Of a stretch of 32,167 nucleotides of DNA, positions 14,480-21,383 are shown in pieces (position 1 is the stretch's first letter; each line of letters starts with the position of its first letter). A program made the position numbers and the translations under genes. Origin of the DNA: Candidatus Omnitrophota bacterium (GTDB lineage: Bacteria > Omnitrophota > Gorgyraeia > 2-02-FULL-51-18); NCBI GenBank assembly GCA_023247915.1, contig JAHFFN010000017.1:1-32167 (forward strand), given 5' to 3'. A model generated the notes under the pieces. That model was not told where the DNA came from and ran no database searches. It saw nothing but the letters and a program-made list of their open reading frames with translations.

Positions 14480-15106
14480 CTAACAAAAAGGGTTTCTTGA
14501 GTCACGTACTAGTTTTTCGGCCTCGCGCACAATTATTTCGGCGAGTTTCTTCTTGCCGATTGACTCAAAAACGTTTTGGCTTTGATCTTTTTTTATTAAA
14601 AATGCTTCGATCGATTGATCGCCAAACGGTTTTATATTTTTTGTAACCCTTTGTAAAACAATAAGATCCAAACTTTTTCGTTTCAATTTTGAAAGAGCAT
14701 TCTTAAAAAGATCCTGGGATTCGAGCGCAAATCCCACAAAAACTTGACTCGATTTCTTTTTTTTGGCCAACCCGGCCAAAATATCCGGATTTTTTACAAG
14801 CTTAATCGAGTCGAACTTGTCTTTCTTAATCTTTTTGGCCGAAACCGCTTTCGGTCTGGCATCACACACCGCCGCGGCCATCACGAGTACATCTGCCGAC
14901 GCCAAACGCTGTGTCAGCACCTTCTCAAGATCCCGCGCGCTCTCCGCTTCTTCCGGGCAACGCACCCAATCCAGTTTATGCCCGCGTTTTTTTACAGCCT
15001 CCGCTAAAAACCGTCCCATCGTCCCCGTGGAATAATTGGACAGATAGCGAACTGGATCGATCGGCTCCCGCGTCGGACCCGAAGCGATCAAAAAACGCAA
15101 TTTCAA
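14480..15106 (-). CDS. coaB: Phosphopantothenate-cysteine ligase (CoaB), stand-alone
   Basis: Joins cysteine to 4'-phosphopantothenate in coenzyme A synthesis. The 208-residue protein has the nucleotide-binding start SGPTREPIDPVRYLSNYSTG (9-28), the AAAVCDARPK motif (about 79-88; the usual AAVAD has Cys here), the lysine-rich dimer loop KKIKKDKFDSIKL, and VGFALESQDL. Most bacteria carry CoaB fused behind CoaC in one 400-residue protein; here the two domains are separate genes in the same order. The start is TTG at 15106, sharing bases with the TGA of coaC, so the pair is translationally coupled. Confidence 0.9.
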   Translation of the reverse strand: MKLRFLIASGPTREPIDPVRYLSNYSTGTMGRFLAEAVKKRGHKLDWVRCPEEAESARDLEKVLTQRLASADVLVMAAAVCDARPKAVSAKKIKKDKFDSIKLVKNPDILAGLAKKKKSSQVFVGFALESQDLFKNALSKLKRKSLDLIVLQRVTKNIKPFGDQSIEAFLIKKDQSQNVFESIGKKKLAEIIVREAEKLVRDSRNPFC

Positions 15107-15645
15107 CGAAGCGCGTCCGTCACGGCTTTGACAATCGAGGCATTTTCCGCCAAATGCCCCATCCCCTGATCACTGCAAACCAAGTGCCCGTGAATTGGAT
15201 CCACGATTTTCATCCCGCGGTCTTTGACGCGTTTTAAATTTTCTTGTGTGAAAGAATTGGCCAGCATCTTTTCATTCATCGCCGGCGCGATCACCACCGG
15301 TGCCGTGCTCGCCAGCACCGTGCAGGTCAACACATCGTCGGCCATGCCATGAGAAATCTTGGCGATCACATCCGCCGATGCCGGCGCGATCAAAATCAAA
15401 TCGGATTTTTTAGCCAACTCAATATGAATCGGCTTCACGCGGCCTTCCACTGAAAAAAAATCACTGATCACTTCCCGCCCCGCGAAACTTTGCAATGTCA
15501 GCGGCGTGATAAAATGCTGCGCGTCTTTAGTCATCACCACCGTCACTTCATGCCCGAGCTTGCGCAAATCGGTGATGATGTCACACGCTTTATAAGCCGA
15601 GATCGAAGCCGTCACTCCGAGTAAAATATTTTTTCCGGCGGCCAT
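15103..15645 (-). CDS. coaC: Phosphopantothenoylcysteine decarboxylase (CoaC), stand-alone
   Basis: A flavoprotein that decarboxylates phosphopantothenoylcysteine to phosphopantetheine. With the ATG at 15645 it has 180 residues: NILLGVTASISAYKACDI (5-22, FMN-binding), the catalytic His in KPIHIELAKK (H74), LIAPASADVIAKISHGMADDVL, the substrate motif APAMNEKM, and the redox Cys loop HLVCSDQGMG. An upstream start at 15726 would add 27 unrelated residues lying inside gmk and is rejected. The ATG overlaps the TGA of gmk. In many bacteria rpoZ lies between gmk and coaBC; it is absent here. Confidence 0.93.
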   Translation of the reverse strand: MAAGKNILLGVTASISAYKACDIITDLRKLGHEVTVVMTKDAQHFITPLTLQSFAGREVISDFFSVEGRVKPIHIELAKKSDLILIAPASADVIAKISHGMADDVLTCTVLASTAPVVIAPAMNEKMLANSFTQENLKRVKDRGMKIVDPIHGHLVCSDQGMGHLAENASIVKAVTDALR

Positions 15646-16223
15646 CAGAGTCTCTCCGCTCTCAAGATGCCGCGCAACACTTCGGTCGCCACAGGAATGA
15701 AGCGATTTACAATCCGGTAATCGCACAATGAAAGATCGTTTAGTTCTCTCATTTCTTTGGTCGCGATTTTGTAGCGCGCTTGAATTTCTTTTTTGGTTTC
15801 GGTGCCGCGTTTGTTGAGACGGCGCAGCAATTCCTCTCTTGAAGGAGGCGCTAGAAAAATAAAAACCGCGTCGGGCTTGCTTTTTTTGACCTGTTTGGCG
15901 CCTTGCACATCGATCAAAAGAAGCACGTCACGCCCATGCTTGATATGATTTTCAACTTCTTTGCGCGGAGTCCCGTAATATTTTCCAAAAACATTCGCGT
16001 ATTCGAGAAATCCGTGCTTTTGTTTCATTTCAAAAAATTCTTTTTTGCTGACGAAAAAATAATCTTTGCCGTTTTCTTCGTTCGGCCGCGGCGTGCGCGT
16101 GGTGTATGAAATCGATTGGACAAGATTGCGATTTTCTTTTTTCAGCTCGTTGGCAAGCGTGGTTTTGCCGGTACCTGACGAGGCGGAAATAACAAAGAGT
16201 TTGCCTGAACGTTTACTCGACAT
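15645..16223 (-). CDS. gmk: Guanylate kinase
   Basis: Phosphorylates GMP to GDP. The 192-residue protein has P-loop SASSGTGKTT (13-22), the GMP-binding region SISYTTRTPRPNEENGKDYFFV, FLEYANVFGKYYGTP, the Walker B-like LLLIDVQGAKQV, the lid RRLNKRGTETKKEIQARY, and a normal C-terminus ending with FIPVATEVLRGILRAERL. Its ATG lies inside the end of yicC (11-nt overlap) and its stop overlaps coaC, so ndk-yicC-gmk-coaC-coaB is a tightly packed operon. Confidence 0.97.
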   Translation of the reverse strand: MSSKRSGKLFVISASSGTGKTTLANELKKENRNLVQSISYTTRTPRPNEENGKDYFFVSKKEFFEMKQKHGFLEYANVFGKYYGTPRKEVENHIKHGRDVLLLIDVQGAKQVKKSKPDAVFIFLAPPSREELLRRLNKRGTETKKEIQARYKIATKEMRELNDLSLCDYRIVNRFIPVATEVLRGILRAERL

Positions 16224-17100
16224 TCTGAGACTGCTCCCTGATTTTTTCGATGGTGCTTTTGATCTGAATCACGTGATTGGCCAGCGCCACGTCTTGAGAC
16301 TTGGCACCCATCGTGTTGGCTTCGCGTGTCATTTCCTGTCCGATAAAATCAATTTTCCGCCCGACTTCCCCGCTTTCTTTGAGCGCTCGCTTCATCGCGT
16401 CCAAATGACTGGCAAGCCGCGTCACTTCTTCGGAAATGTCCGAACTCTTCAAGTACTGCGCCACTTCCACGGTCAAACGCGCGTGGTCAATCTCACCCGT
16501 TTTTATAAACTCTTCCGAACGGCTCGCCAGATTTTTTTTATATTCCTTGGCAAGCGCCGGCAAACGTTTTTTGATTTGAGCCAGCGACTTAGCAATCTCC
16601 GCCACCCGTTTTAAAAAATCTTTTTCGAGCGCGCGACCCTCAGCCAAACGCGACTGGTTCAAACTTTTAATCGCCAGTTTCATCGCCTTTTCCAATTCCT
16701 TGGAAAATATTTTTTCCCGGTCAAACGAAACGTCTTTGGAAAGCACATCCGGATAATGAAGCACCTCACGCAAAATTGCGGACTCATCATGAGCTTTCAA
16801 ATGCAGTAAACCTTTCAGGTCTTTAATTTTTTGAAATACTTCTTTGGCGAGCGCTTCGTTTAAAACCAATTTTTTTGAGAATACCGCCGGATCGGGACTG
16901 GCGACAAAAAGACTGATTTTCCCACGGCGGATTTCCGTGCTGATAATTTTGCGCACGGATTCTTCAAACACAGTCAGGTGATTAGGAAGCCTCGAAGAAA
17001 CTTCTAGAAATTTATGATTGATGGTTTTGATTTCGACACGAATTTCTCCGTGCGCGGATTTGAGCTCGGATCGCCCAAACCCGGTCATGCTTCTAATCAT
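16213..17100 (-). CDS. YicC family endoribonuclease
   Basis: A 295-residue protein with the family N-terminus MIRSMTGFGRSE and IRVEIKTINHKFLEVSSRLP, and the C-terminal DUF1732-type signature (EEVTRLASHLDAMKRALKES, GRKIDFIGQEMTREANTMGA). YicC proteins are oligomeric RNases acting on RNA in the cytoplasm (family knowledge from E. coli YicC and B. subtilis YloC). Length is normal. YicC followed by gmk is the conserved neighbourhood in many bacteria. ATG lies 13 nt after the ndk stop. Confidence 0.93.
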   Translation of the reverse strand: MIRSMTGFGRSELKSAHGEIRVEIKTINHKFLEVSSRLPNHLTVFEESVRKIISTEIRRGKISLFVASPDPAVFSKKLVLNEALAKEVFQKIKDLKGLLHLKAHDESAILREVLHYPDVLSKDVSFDREKIFSKELEKAMKLAIKSLNQSRLAEGRALEKDFLKRVAEIAKSLAQIKKRLPALAKEYKKNLASRSEEFIKTGEIDHARLTVEVAQYLKSSDISEEVTRLASHLDAMKRALKESGEVGRKIDFIGQEMTREANTMGAKSQDVALANHVIQIKSTIEKIREQSQNVE

Positions 17101-17113
17101 ATTGCCAAACGGC

Positions 17114-17617
17114 TCAAGCCCACACTTTCTTTTTCACGCTGGAAAGAGTGGCGTCTTTGGTGGGAAATAAATTTTCGAAAACGATTTCGTCCGGATCAAA
17201 CCAGAGTTTGATTTCGCGCGCCACGTCCTGTGTGTTGCCGGAAGCATGAATGACATTTTCGTAAACGCCCTTGGTGGTGATACGTCCGAAAGATCCGCGA
17301 ATCGTGCCGGGTTCGGCTTCTTCGGGGTTGGTCGCGCCACAAATTTTACGGATCTTGGAAATCGCGTCTTCTCCGTAATACACAATCGCCATCACACGAT
17401 TGGTGTGATAATGCCCCATCAAGTATTTGACGATTTCTTCAAAGAAGGGCTTGTCCTTCATGTGGCAATAATGTTCTTCAGCCAATTCCCGTGAGACGGA
17501 TTTGATTTTGGTGCCGATAATGACAAGTTTGGTTTCAGAAAGACGGGTCAACACATTGCCGGTCAGCGACTTTTGAAGGCCGTCCGGTTTGATGATTACG
17601 AGCGAAGGTTCTACCAT
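17114..17617 (-). CDS. ndk: Nucleoside diphosphate kinase
   Basis: Transfers gamma-phosphate between nucleoside triphosphates and diphosphates via a phosphohistidine. The 167-residue protein has PSLVIIKPDGLQ at the N-terminus, the nucleotide-site GPTNPEEA-like GATNPEEAEPGTIRGSFG (94-111) and the active-site His in NVIHASG (H124). It exceeds the usual 140 by about 25 residues, mainly a C-terminal tail (DPDEIVFENLF to KKKVWA) and small insertions. ATG at 17617 has GGGAG only 3 nt upstream, an unusually short spacing. A strong promoter precedes it, so it heads the operon ndk-yicC-gmk-coaC-coaB. Confidence 0.95.
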   Translation of the reverse strand: MVEPSLVIIKPDGLQKSLTGNVLTRLSETKLVIIGTKIKSVSRELAEEHYCHMKDKPFFEEIVKYLMGHYHTNRVMAIVYYGEDAISKIRKICGATNPEEAEPGTIRGSFGRITTKGVYENVIHASGNTQDVAREIKLWFDPDEIVFENLFPTKDATLSSVKKKVWA

Positions 17618-17672
17618 AAACTCCCTTAAAATTATTTAAAAATATTATAGAATAAGCCGTATGTAAACTAGC

Positions 17673-17701
17673 ATTCTAAAATAGATTTAATTGGCTGTCA
17701 A
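17673..17701 (-). promoter_or_regulatory. Sigma-70-type promoter of the ndk operon
   Basis: TTGACA (17696-17701) and TAGAAT (17673-17678) on the minus strand with exactly 17 nt between. The two hexamers and spacing are identical to those of the tolC operon promoter. The predicted start near 17666 gives a leader of about 48 nt. The -35 box lies 9 bp from the parB stop. Confidence 0.78.
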
Positions 17702-17709
17702 TACGAAAG

Positions 17710-18558
17710 TTAGGACGATTTGACGCCCAGGATTTTGAGAACGCGTTCCAGGTCTTCCAACGAAAAATATTCGATCTGGATGTTCCCGCGTTTTTTGCCG
17801 TGAAGAATGCGCACCTTGGTGCCCAGCACATGCTGGAGTTTGTCCTCCAGATTGCGAATTTCCGCGTCTCGCGTAAAAGCGACCGTCTTGGCACGCCGGG
17901 TTTGCCCGCGCTGACTTAAAAGTTCAATTTGGCGAACCGACAAACCATTTTTGATGATTTTCTCGCAAAGCGCCGCTTGTTTCTTGGGATCTAGGAGCGA
18001 CAAAAGCGCTTTGGCATGACCCATCGTGATCATATTTTGCGAAATATAATCTTGAATTTTATCTGGTAAGTTAAGCAATCTCAATAGGTTAGATATTGAT
18101 GACTTGTCCTTCCCCACCCGCTTGGCAATCGCGTCCTGTGTGACCCCAAATTCTTGCGCCAGCCGGCGATAAGCCTTGGCTTCTTCCACGGGATTTAATT
18201 CTTCACGCTGAATATTTTCAATAATCGCTGTCTCAAGCGCGTCGGCGTCGGCGATTTTACGGATAATGGCGGGAATTTCTTCCAGACCCAAATGCTTGGC
18301 CGCGCGAAAACGTCTTTCTCCGGCGATAAGTTCATACTGATCCGCGCCCGTGCTACGAACCAAAATCGGTTGAATCACGCCTTTTTCCCGAATGGAATTG
18401 GCTAATTCCTCTAATTTTTCTTTCCCAAATTGAACGCGTGGCTGAAAACGACTCGGAGAAATCTGATGCAATTTTAAATTTTGAATGCGTTCGCGATTGT
18501 CTTGAACACCCGCCGGAATTAACGCTTCCAGTCCTCTTCCCAATACTTTTCTATCCAT
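17710..18558 (-). CDS. parB: Chromosome-partitioning protein ParB (Spo0J)
   Basis: A CTP-dependent DNA clamp that loads at parS and spreads. The 282-residue protein has the N-terminal conserved box LGRGLEALIP (6-15), the ParB/Srx CTP-binding fold with IQP (62-64), GERRFRAAK (80-88) and ENIQRE (114-119), and the helix-turn-helix region (LAQEFGVTQDAIAKRVGKDKSSISNLLRLL). The C-terminal dimerisation domain (IEYFSLEDLERVLKILG) completes it. Length is normal. AGGAG precedes the ATG. It is the second gene after parA, separated by 51 nt; the matching parS palindrome lies upstream of parA. Confidence 0.97.
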   Translation of the reverse strand: MDRKVLGRGLEALIPAGVQDNRERIQNLKLHQISPSRFQPRVQFGKEKLEELANSIREKGVIQPILVRSTGADQYELIAGERRFRAAKHLGLEEIPAIIRKIADADALETAIIENIQREELNPVEEAKAYRRLAQEFGVTQDAIAKRVGKDKSSISNLLRLLNLPDKIQDYISQNMITMGHAKALLSLLDPKKQAALCEKIIKNGLSVRQIELLSQRGQTRRAKTVAFTRDAEIRNLEDKLQHVLGTKVRILHGKKRGNIQIEYFSLEDLERVLKILGVKSS

Positions 18559-18609
18559 AAATCTCCTATAACTAATTTAATACCAAATAGTTACACTTGT
18601 AGGTCAGGT

Positions 18610-19443
18610 TTAAACCTGCTCTACCTTAGTCTGCGCATCCTTAGTCTGTTGGTCCTTAGTTTGCATCGTGAAAGAATCGTTTGGTTGATGATTCAAAAAT
18701 TCCTTGGCCATCTCTTTGTATTTCTTGGCGCCTTCGGATTCTTTATCATACAAGAAAATAGGTTTGCCAAAACCGGGCGCTTCGCCGAGTTTGATATTGC
18801 GCGGAATCACGGCTTGATACACTTTGTCGCCAAAATGTTTTTTGACTTCATTGATCACTTCCGTCGTGAGATTGGTTCTAAAGTCGGCCATTGTCATCAA
18901 AATACCTTCGATCTCCAACCCCGTATTCAAATTATCTTTGACAAGACTGATGGTTTTCATGAGTTGTCCCAATCCTTCCAACGCGTAGTATTCGCATTGA
19001 ATCGGAATAATGACGGACTGACAAGCGGTCAGCGCATTAATGGTCAAAAGCCCAAAAGATGGCGGGCAATCGATGAATATAAACTCAATATCTTGAGATA
19101 CTTGAGACAATGATTTTTTCATCTTACCCTCTCGCCCCATCTCAGAGACAAGCTCGACTTCCAGTCCTGAGAGATGCTCATTGGCAGGGATTAACTGAAG
19201 ATTTTCGATGGCGGTATTGAGAATAATTTCGGCAACAGGCGTGTTCTCTAAAAGCGCGTGATAGATTGATTTTTCAACGGATTTTTTATCGATGCCGAGA
19301 CCGCTCGTGGCATTGCCCTGCGGATCCAAATCGATGAGAAGTGTTTTGTGGCCTTCGAGTGCCAAACAGGAGGATAATGAAACAGCGGTGCTGGTCTTCC
19401 CTACGCCACCTTTTTGATTACAGATCGCGACAATCTTTGTCAT
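18610..19443 (-). CDS. parA: Chromosome-partitioning ATPase ParA (Soj)
   Basis: A Walker-type ATPase whose DNA-bound dimers move ParB-parS complexes. The 277-residue protein has a deviant Walker A KGGVGKTSTA (11-20), LLIDLDPQGNATSGLG (switch region), Walker B FIFIDCPPSFG, and the C-terminal helices typical of Soj. An extra hydrophilic tail carries a short tandem repeat, QTKD-QQTKD-AQTK, visible in the DNA as repeated CCTTAGTCTG-like units near 18620-18660. The ATG at 19443 has no ribosome site, and a promoter places the transcript start almost at the ATG, so the mRNA may be leaderless. Confidence 0.97.
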   Translation of the reverse strand: MTKIVAICNQKGGVGKTSTAVSLSSCLALEGHKTLLIDLDPQGNATSGLGIDKKSVEKSIYHALLENTPVAEIILNTAIENLQLIPANEHLSGLEVELVSEMGREGKMKKSLSQVSQDIEFIFIDCPPSFGLLTINALTACQSVIIPIQCEYYALEGLGQLMKTISLVKDNLNTGLEIEGILMTMADFRTNLTTEVINEVKKHFGDKVYQAVIPRNIKLGEAPGFGKPIFLYDKESEGAKKYKEMAKEFLNHQPNDSFTMQTKDQQTKDAQTKVEQV

Positions 19444-19450
19444 GCGTCTG

Positions 19451-19479
19451 ATATTATTTTAAATGAATAAGAATGTCAA
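19451..19479 (-). promoter_or_regulatory. Candidate parAB promoter giving a near-leaderless mRNA
   Basis: TTGACA (19474-19479) and TAATAT (19451-19456) on the minus strand, 17 nt apart; the -10 matches at four of six positions. A start about 7 nt downstream falls at roughly 19444, one base before the parA ATG, which has no Shine-Dalgarno. The parS palindrome lies 22 bp upstream of the -35 box, so ParB binding or spreading could affect this promoter (inference). Confidence 0.6.
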
Positions 19480-19501
19480 TTCATTTTGATACGAAATATC
19501 T

Positions 19502-19519
19502 AGTTTCCACGTGGAAACT
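19502..19519. promoter_or_regulatory. parS centromere site
   Basis: AGTTTCCACGTGGAAACT is a perfect 18-bp palindrome centred on CACGTG and matches the GTTTCCACGTGGAAAC form of the ParB-binding parS site. It lies in the mnmG-parA gap, next to parAB and about 4.4 kb from the dnaA start, the usual origin-proximal location. Confidence 0.92.
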
Positions 19520-19525
19520 GTAAAA

Positions 19526-21343
19526 TTAGGAGCGTTTTAGCTTTTCGATGGTAACGGCCAGAAGTGAGATATCACAAGGCGTGATACCAGAAATGCGGGA
19601 TGCCTGCCCTAGCGAGATCGGCCGGATGCGCTCCAGCTTCTCTTGGGTCTCGCGACGCAGGCCTTTGATCTCTTTAAATACCAAATCGGCGGGAATCTTT
19701 TTCTCATCATAATTCTTCACCCGGTGTATCATTCCGACTTCCCTCTGAATGTAACCGGAGTACTTAACTTCAATCTCCACCTGGGTTTCAACGTCTTCAT
19801 CCCCCGCCTCTTCATTCAAAATTCCGAGCACATCCCGAAACTTTATTTCCGATCGGCGCAGGTATTGATCCATCGGCACCTGGTTATGGCGGGTCTTGCT
19901 CAATCTTTCAATCCATTTCTCAATGGACTCTTTCTTGACCAGATATTTGGCAAATTGTTCCTTGGTAATTAAGCCCAATTCACGGCCATGCTTCAATAAG
20001 CGTGAATCCGCATTATCTTGTCTTAGAAGCAATCGATGCTCGGCTCTGGAAGTAAACATCCGATAAGGCTCTTCAGTGCCATTGGTCACCAAATCGTCAA
20101 TCAAAACGCCGATATAAGCCTCGGAGCGGCCCAGGATCAAGGGATCCTGATGCCGGATCTTCAGAACCGCGTTAATCGCGGCCATGAGTCCCTGGCAGGC
20201 CGCTTCCTCATAACCCGACGTTCCATTGATTTGACCGGCTAAATATAAATTTTCAATGCGCTTAGACTCGAGCGTTGCCTTGACCTGAGTAGGGGGGCAG
20301 AAATCGTATTCAATCGCGTATCCAAACTTCATAAGTTCAGCATTTTCAAGACCTTGTATACTTCTAATCATCTTAATCTGCGTATCTTGTGGAAAACTTG
20401 TTGAAAAGCCTTGCACATAAATTTCTTGTGTTGTAAGTCCTTCTGGTTCCAAGAATAACTGATGTCGCTCTTTATCCGCAAAGCGAAATACTTTATCTTC
20501 GATGGAAGGGCAATAGCGAGGCCCACGACTTTGAATCTTTCCGGAGTAAAGGGGAGAGCGATGAATATTTTCTTTAATAATGCGATGCGTTTCTTCGCTA
20601 GTGTAAGTAATGTGACACGGCACTTGGGTTTGTGTGATTTTTTCTGTTTGAAAACTAAACGGCGAAGGAATCGCGTCACCATGTTGCGTTTCCAATTTAG
20701 AAAAATCGATGGAACGCGCGTTGAGACGTGGGGGAGTGCCGGTTTTAAGTCTTTTAATTTCAAAGCCCATTTCTTCAAGACAACCGGACAAGCCATGCGA
20801 CGCTTTATCCCCGATGCGGCCGCCGCCGAAGGTGACATCCCCGATGTGAATCAAACCGTTTAAAAAAGTTCCTGTCGTAATGATCACGGACTTCGCGTAG
20901 TAAATGGTGTCAATGCTTGTGACAACACCTTCAGCGGCATTGCCGCTGACTAAAATTTTTTTTACTTCACCTTGCTTTAAATCCAGATTTTCCTGACTCT
21001 CCAAAACAAATTTCATCGTGTTTTGATAAAGTTTTTTATCGCATTGCGCGCGTGGCGCCCACACGGCGGGACCTTTGGAGCGATTGAGCATGCGAAATTG
21101 AATGCCGGTTTTATCGGTGACTTTTCCCATCTCGCCGCCAAGCGCGTCCATCTCGCGGACAATTTGTCCTTTGGCGGTGCCGCCAATTGCGGGATTGCAG
21201 GACATCTGCGCGACAGAATCGAGATTCATGGTGAGAATTAAAGTCTTAGCGCCCATGCGCGCGGAAGCAAGAGCAGCCTCACAGCCGGCATGGCCTGCGC
21301 CAATCACAATCACATCATATTTTTTTTCGGAGATAACAGGCAT
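19526..21343 (-). CDS. mnmG: tRNA uridine-34 5-carboxymethylaminomethyl modification enzyme MnmG (GidA)
   Basis: An FAD enzyme that, with MnmE, modifies U34 of tRNAs reading split codon boxes. The 605-residue protein has the dinucleotide fold VIVIGAGHAGCEAALASARM (11-30), SCNPAIGGTAKGQIVREMDALG, the GTFLNGLIHIG segment, TGTPPRLNARSIDF, CPSIEDKVFRF, and FAD motif YLAGQINGTSGYEEAACQGL. The C-terminal helical domain binds MnmE and tRNA (ending GQASRISGITPCDISLL). Length is slightly below the usual 620-630. It precedes parA by 82 bp, the gap that holds parS, the classic gidA-parA-parB order near an origin. Confidence 0.97.
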   Translation of the reverse strand: MPVISEKKYDVIVIGAGHAGCEAALASARMGAKTLILTMNLDSVAQMSCNPAIGGTAKGQIVREMDALGGEMGKVTDKTGIQFRMLNRSKGPAVWAPRAQCDKKLYQNTMKFVLESQENLDLKQGEVKKILVSGNAAEGVVTSIDTIYYAKSVIITTGTFLNGLIHIGDVTFGGGRIGDKASHGLSGCLEEMGFEIKRLKTGTPPRLNARSIDFSKLETQHGDAIPSPFSFQTEKITQTQVPCHITYTSEETHRIIKENIHRSPLYSGKIQSRGPRYCPSIEDKVFRFADKERHQLFLEPEGLTTQEIYVQGFSTSFPQDTQIKMIRSIQGLENAELMKFGYAIEYDFCPPTQVKATLESKRIENLYLAGQINGTSGYEEAACQGLMAAINAVLKIRHQDPLILGRSEAYIGVLIDDLVTNGTEEPYRMFTSRAEHRLLLRQDNADSRLLKHGRELGLITKEQFAKYLVKKESIEKWIERLSKTRHNQVPMDQYLRRSEIKFRDVLGILNEEAGDEDVETQVEIEVKYSGYIQREVGMIHRVKNYDEKKIPADLVFKEIKGLRRETQEKLERIRPISLGQASRISGITPCDISLLAVTIEKLKRS

Positions 21344-21353
21344 AAAAATAAAA

Positions 21354-21381
21354 TAGGGGGCACGGCATGCCGTGCCCCTAC
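21354..21381. repeat. Second REP-like palindrome with GGGGC / GCCCCTAC ends
   Basis: GGGGCACGGC-ATGCCGTGCCCC (21357-21378) is perfectly self-complementary, extended on both sides by TAG and CTAC with one extra G. It fills nearly all of the 40-bp gap between yidC and mnmG. Its ends match the palindrome at 10681-10708. Confidence 0.75.
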
Positions 21382-21383
21382 GA

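Noticed and set aside
13709-14500. Several short open frames across the tRNA cluster on both strands
   Set aside because: They read through tRNAs and palindromes, with translations such as GLEPVTFSM and EPSWAEAQQ typical of tRNA antisense artefacts.
15646-15726. coaC start at 15726, adding 27 residues
   Set aside because: The added sequence is a different frame of the end of gmk, and the CoaC family starts at the ATG 15645.
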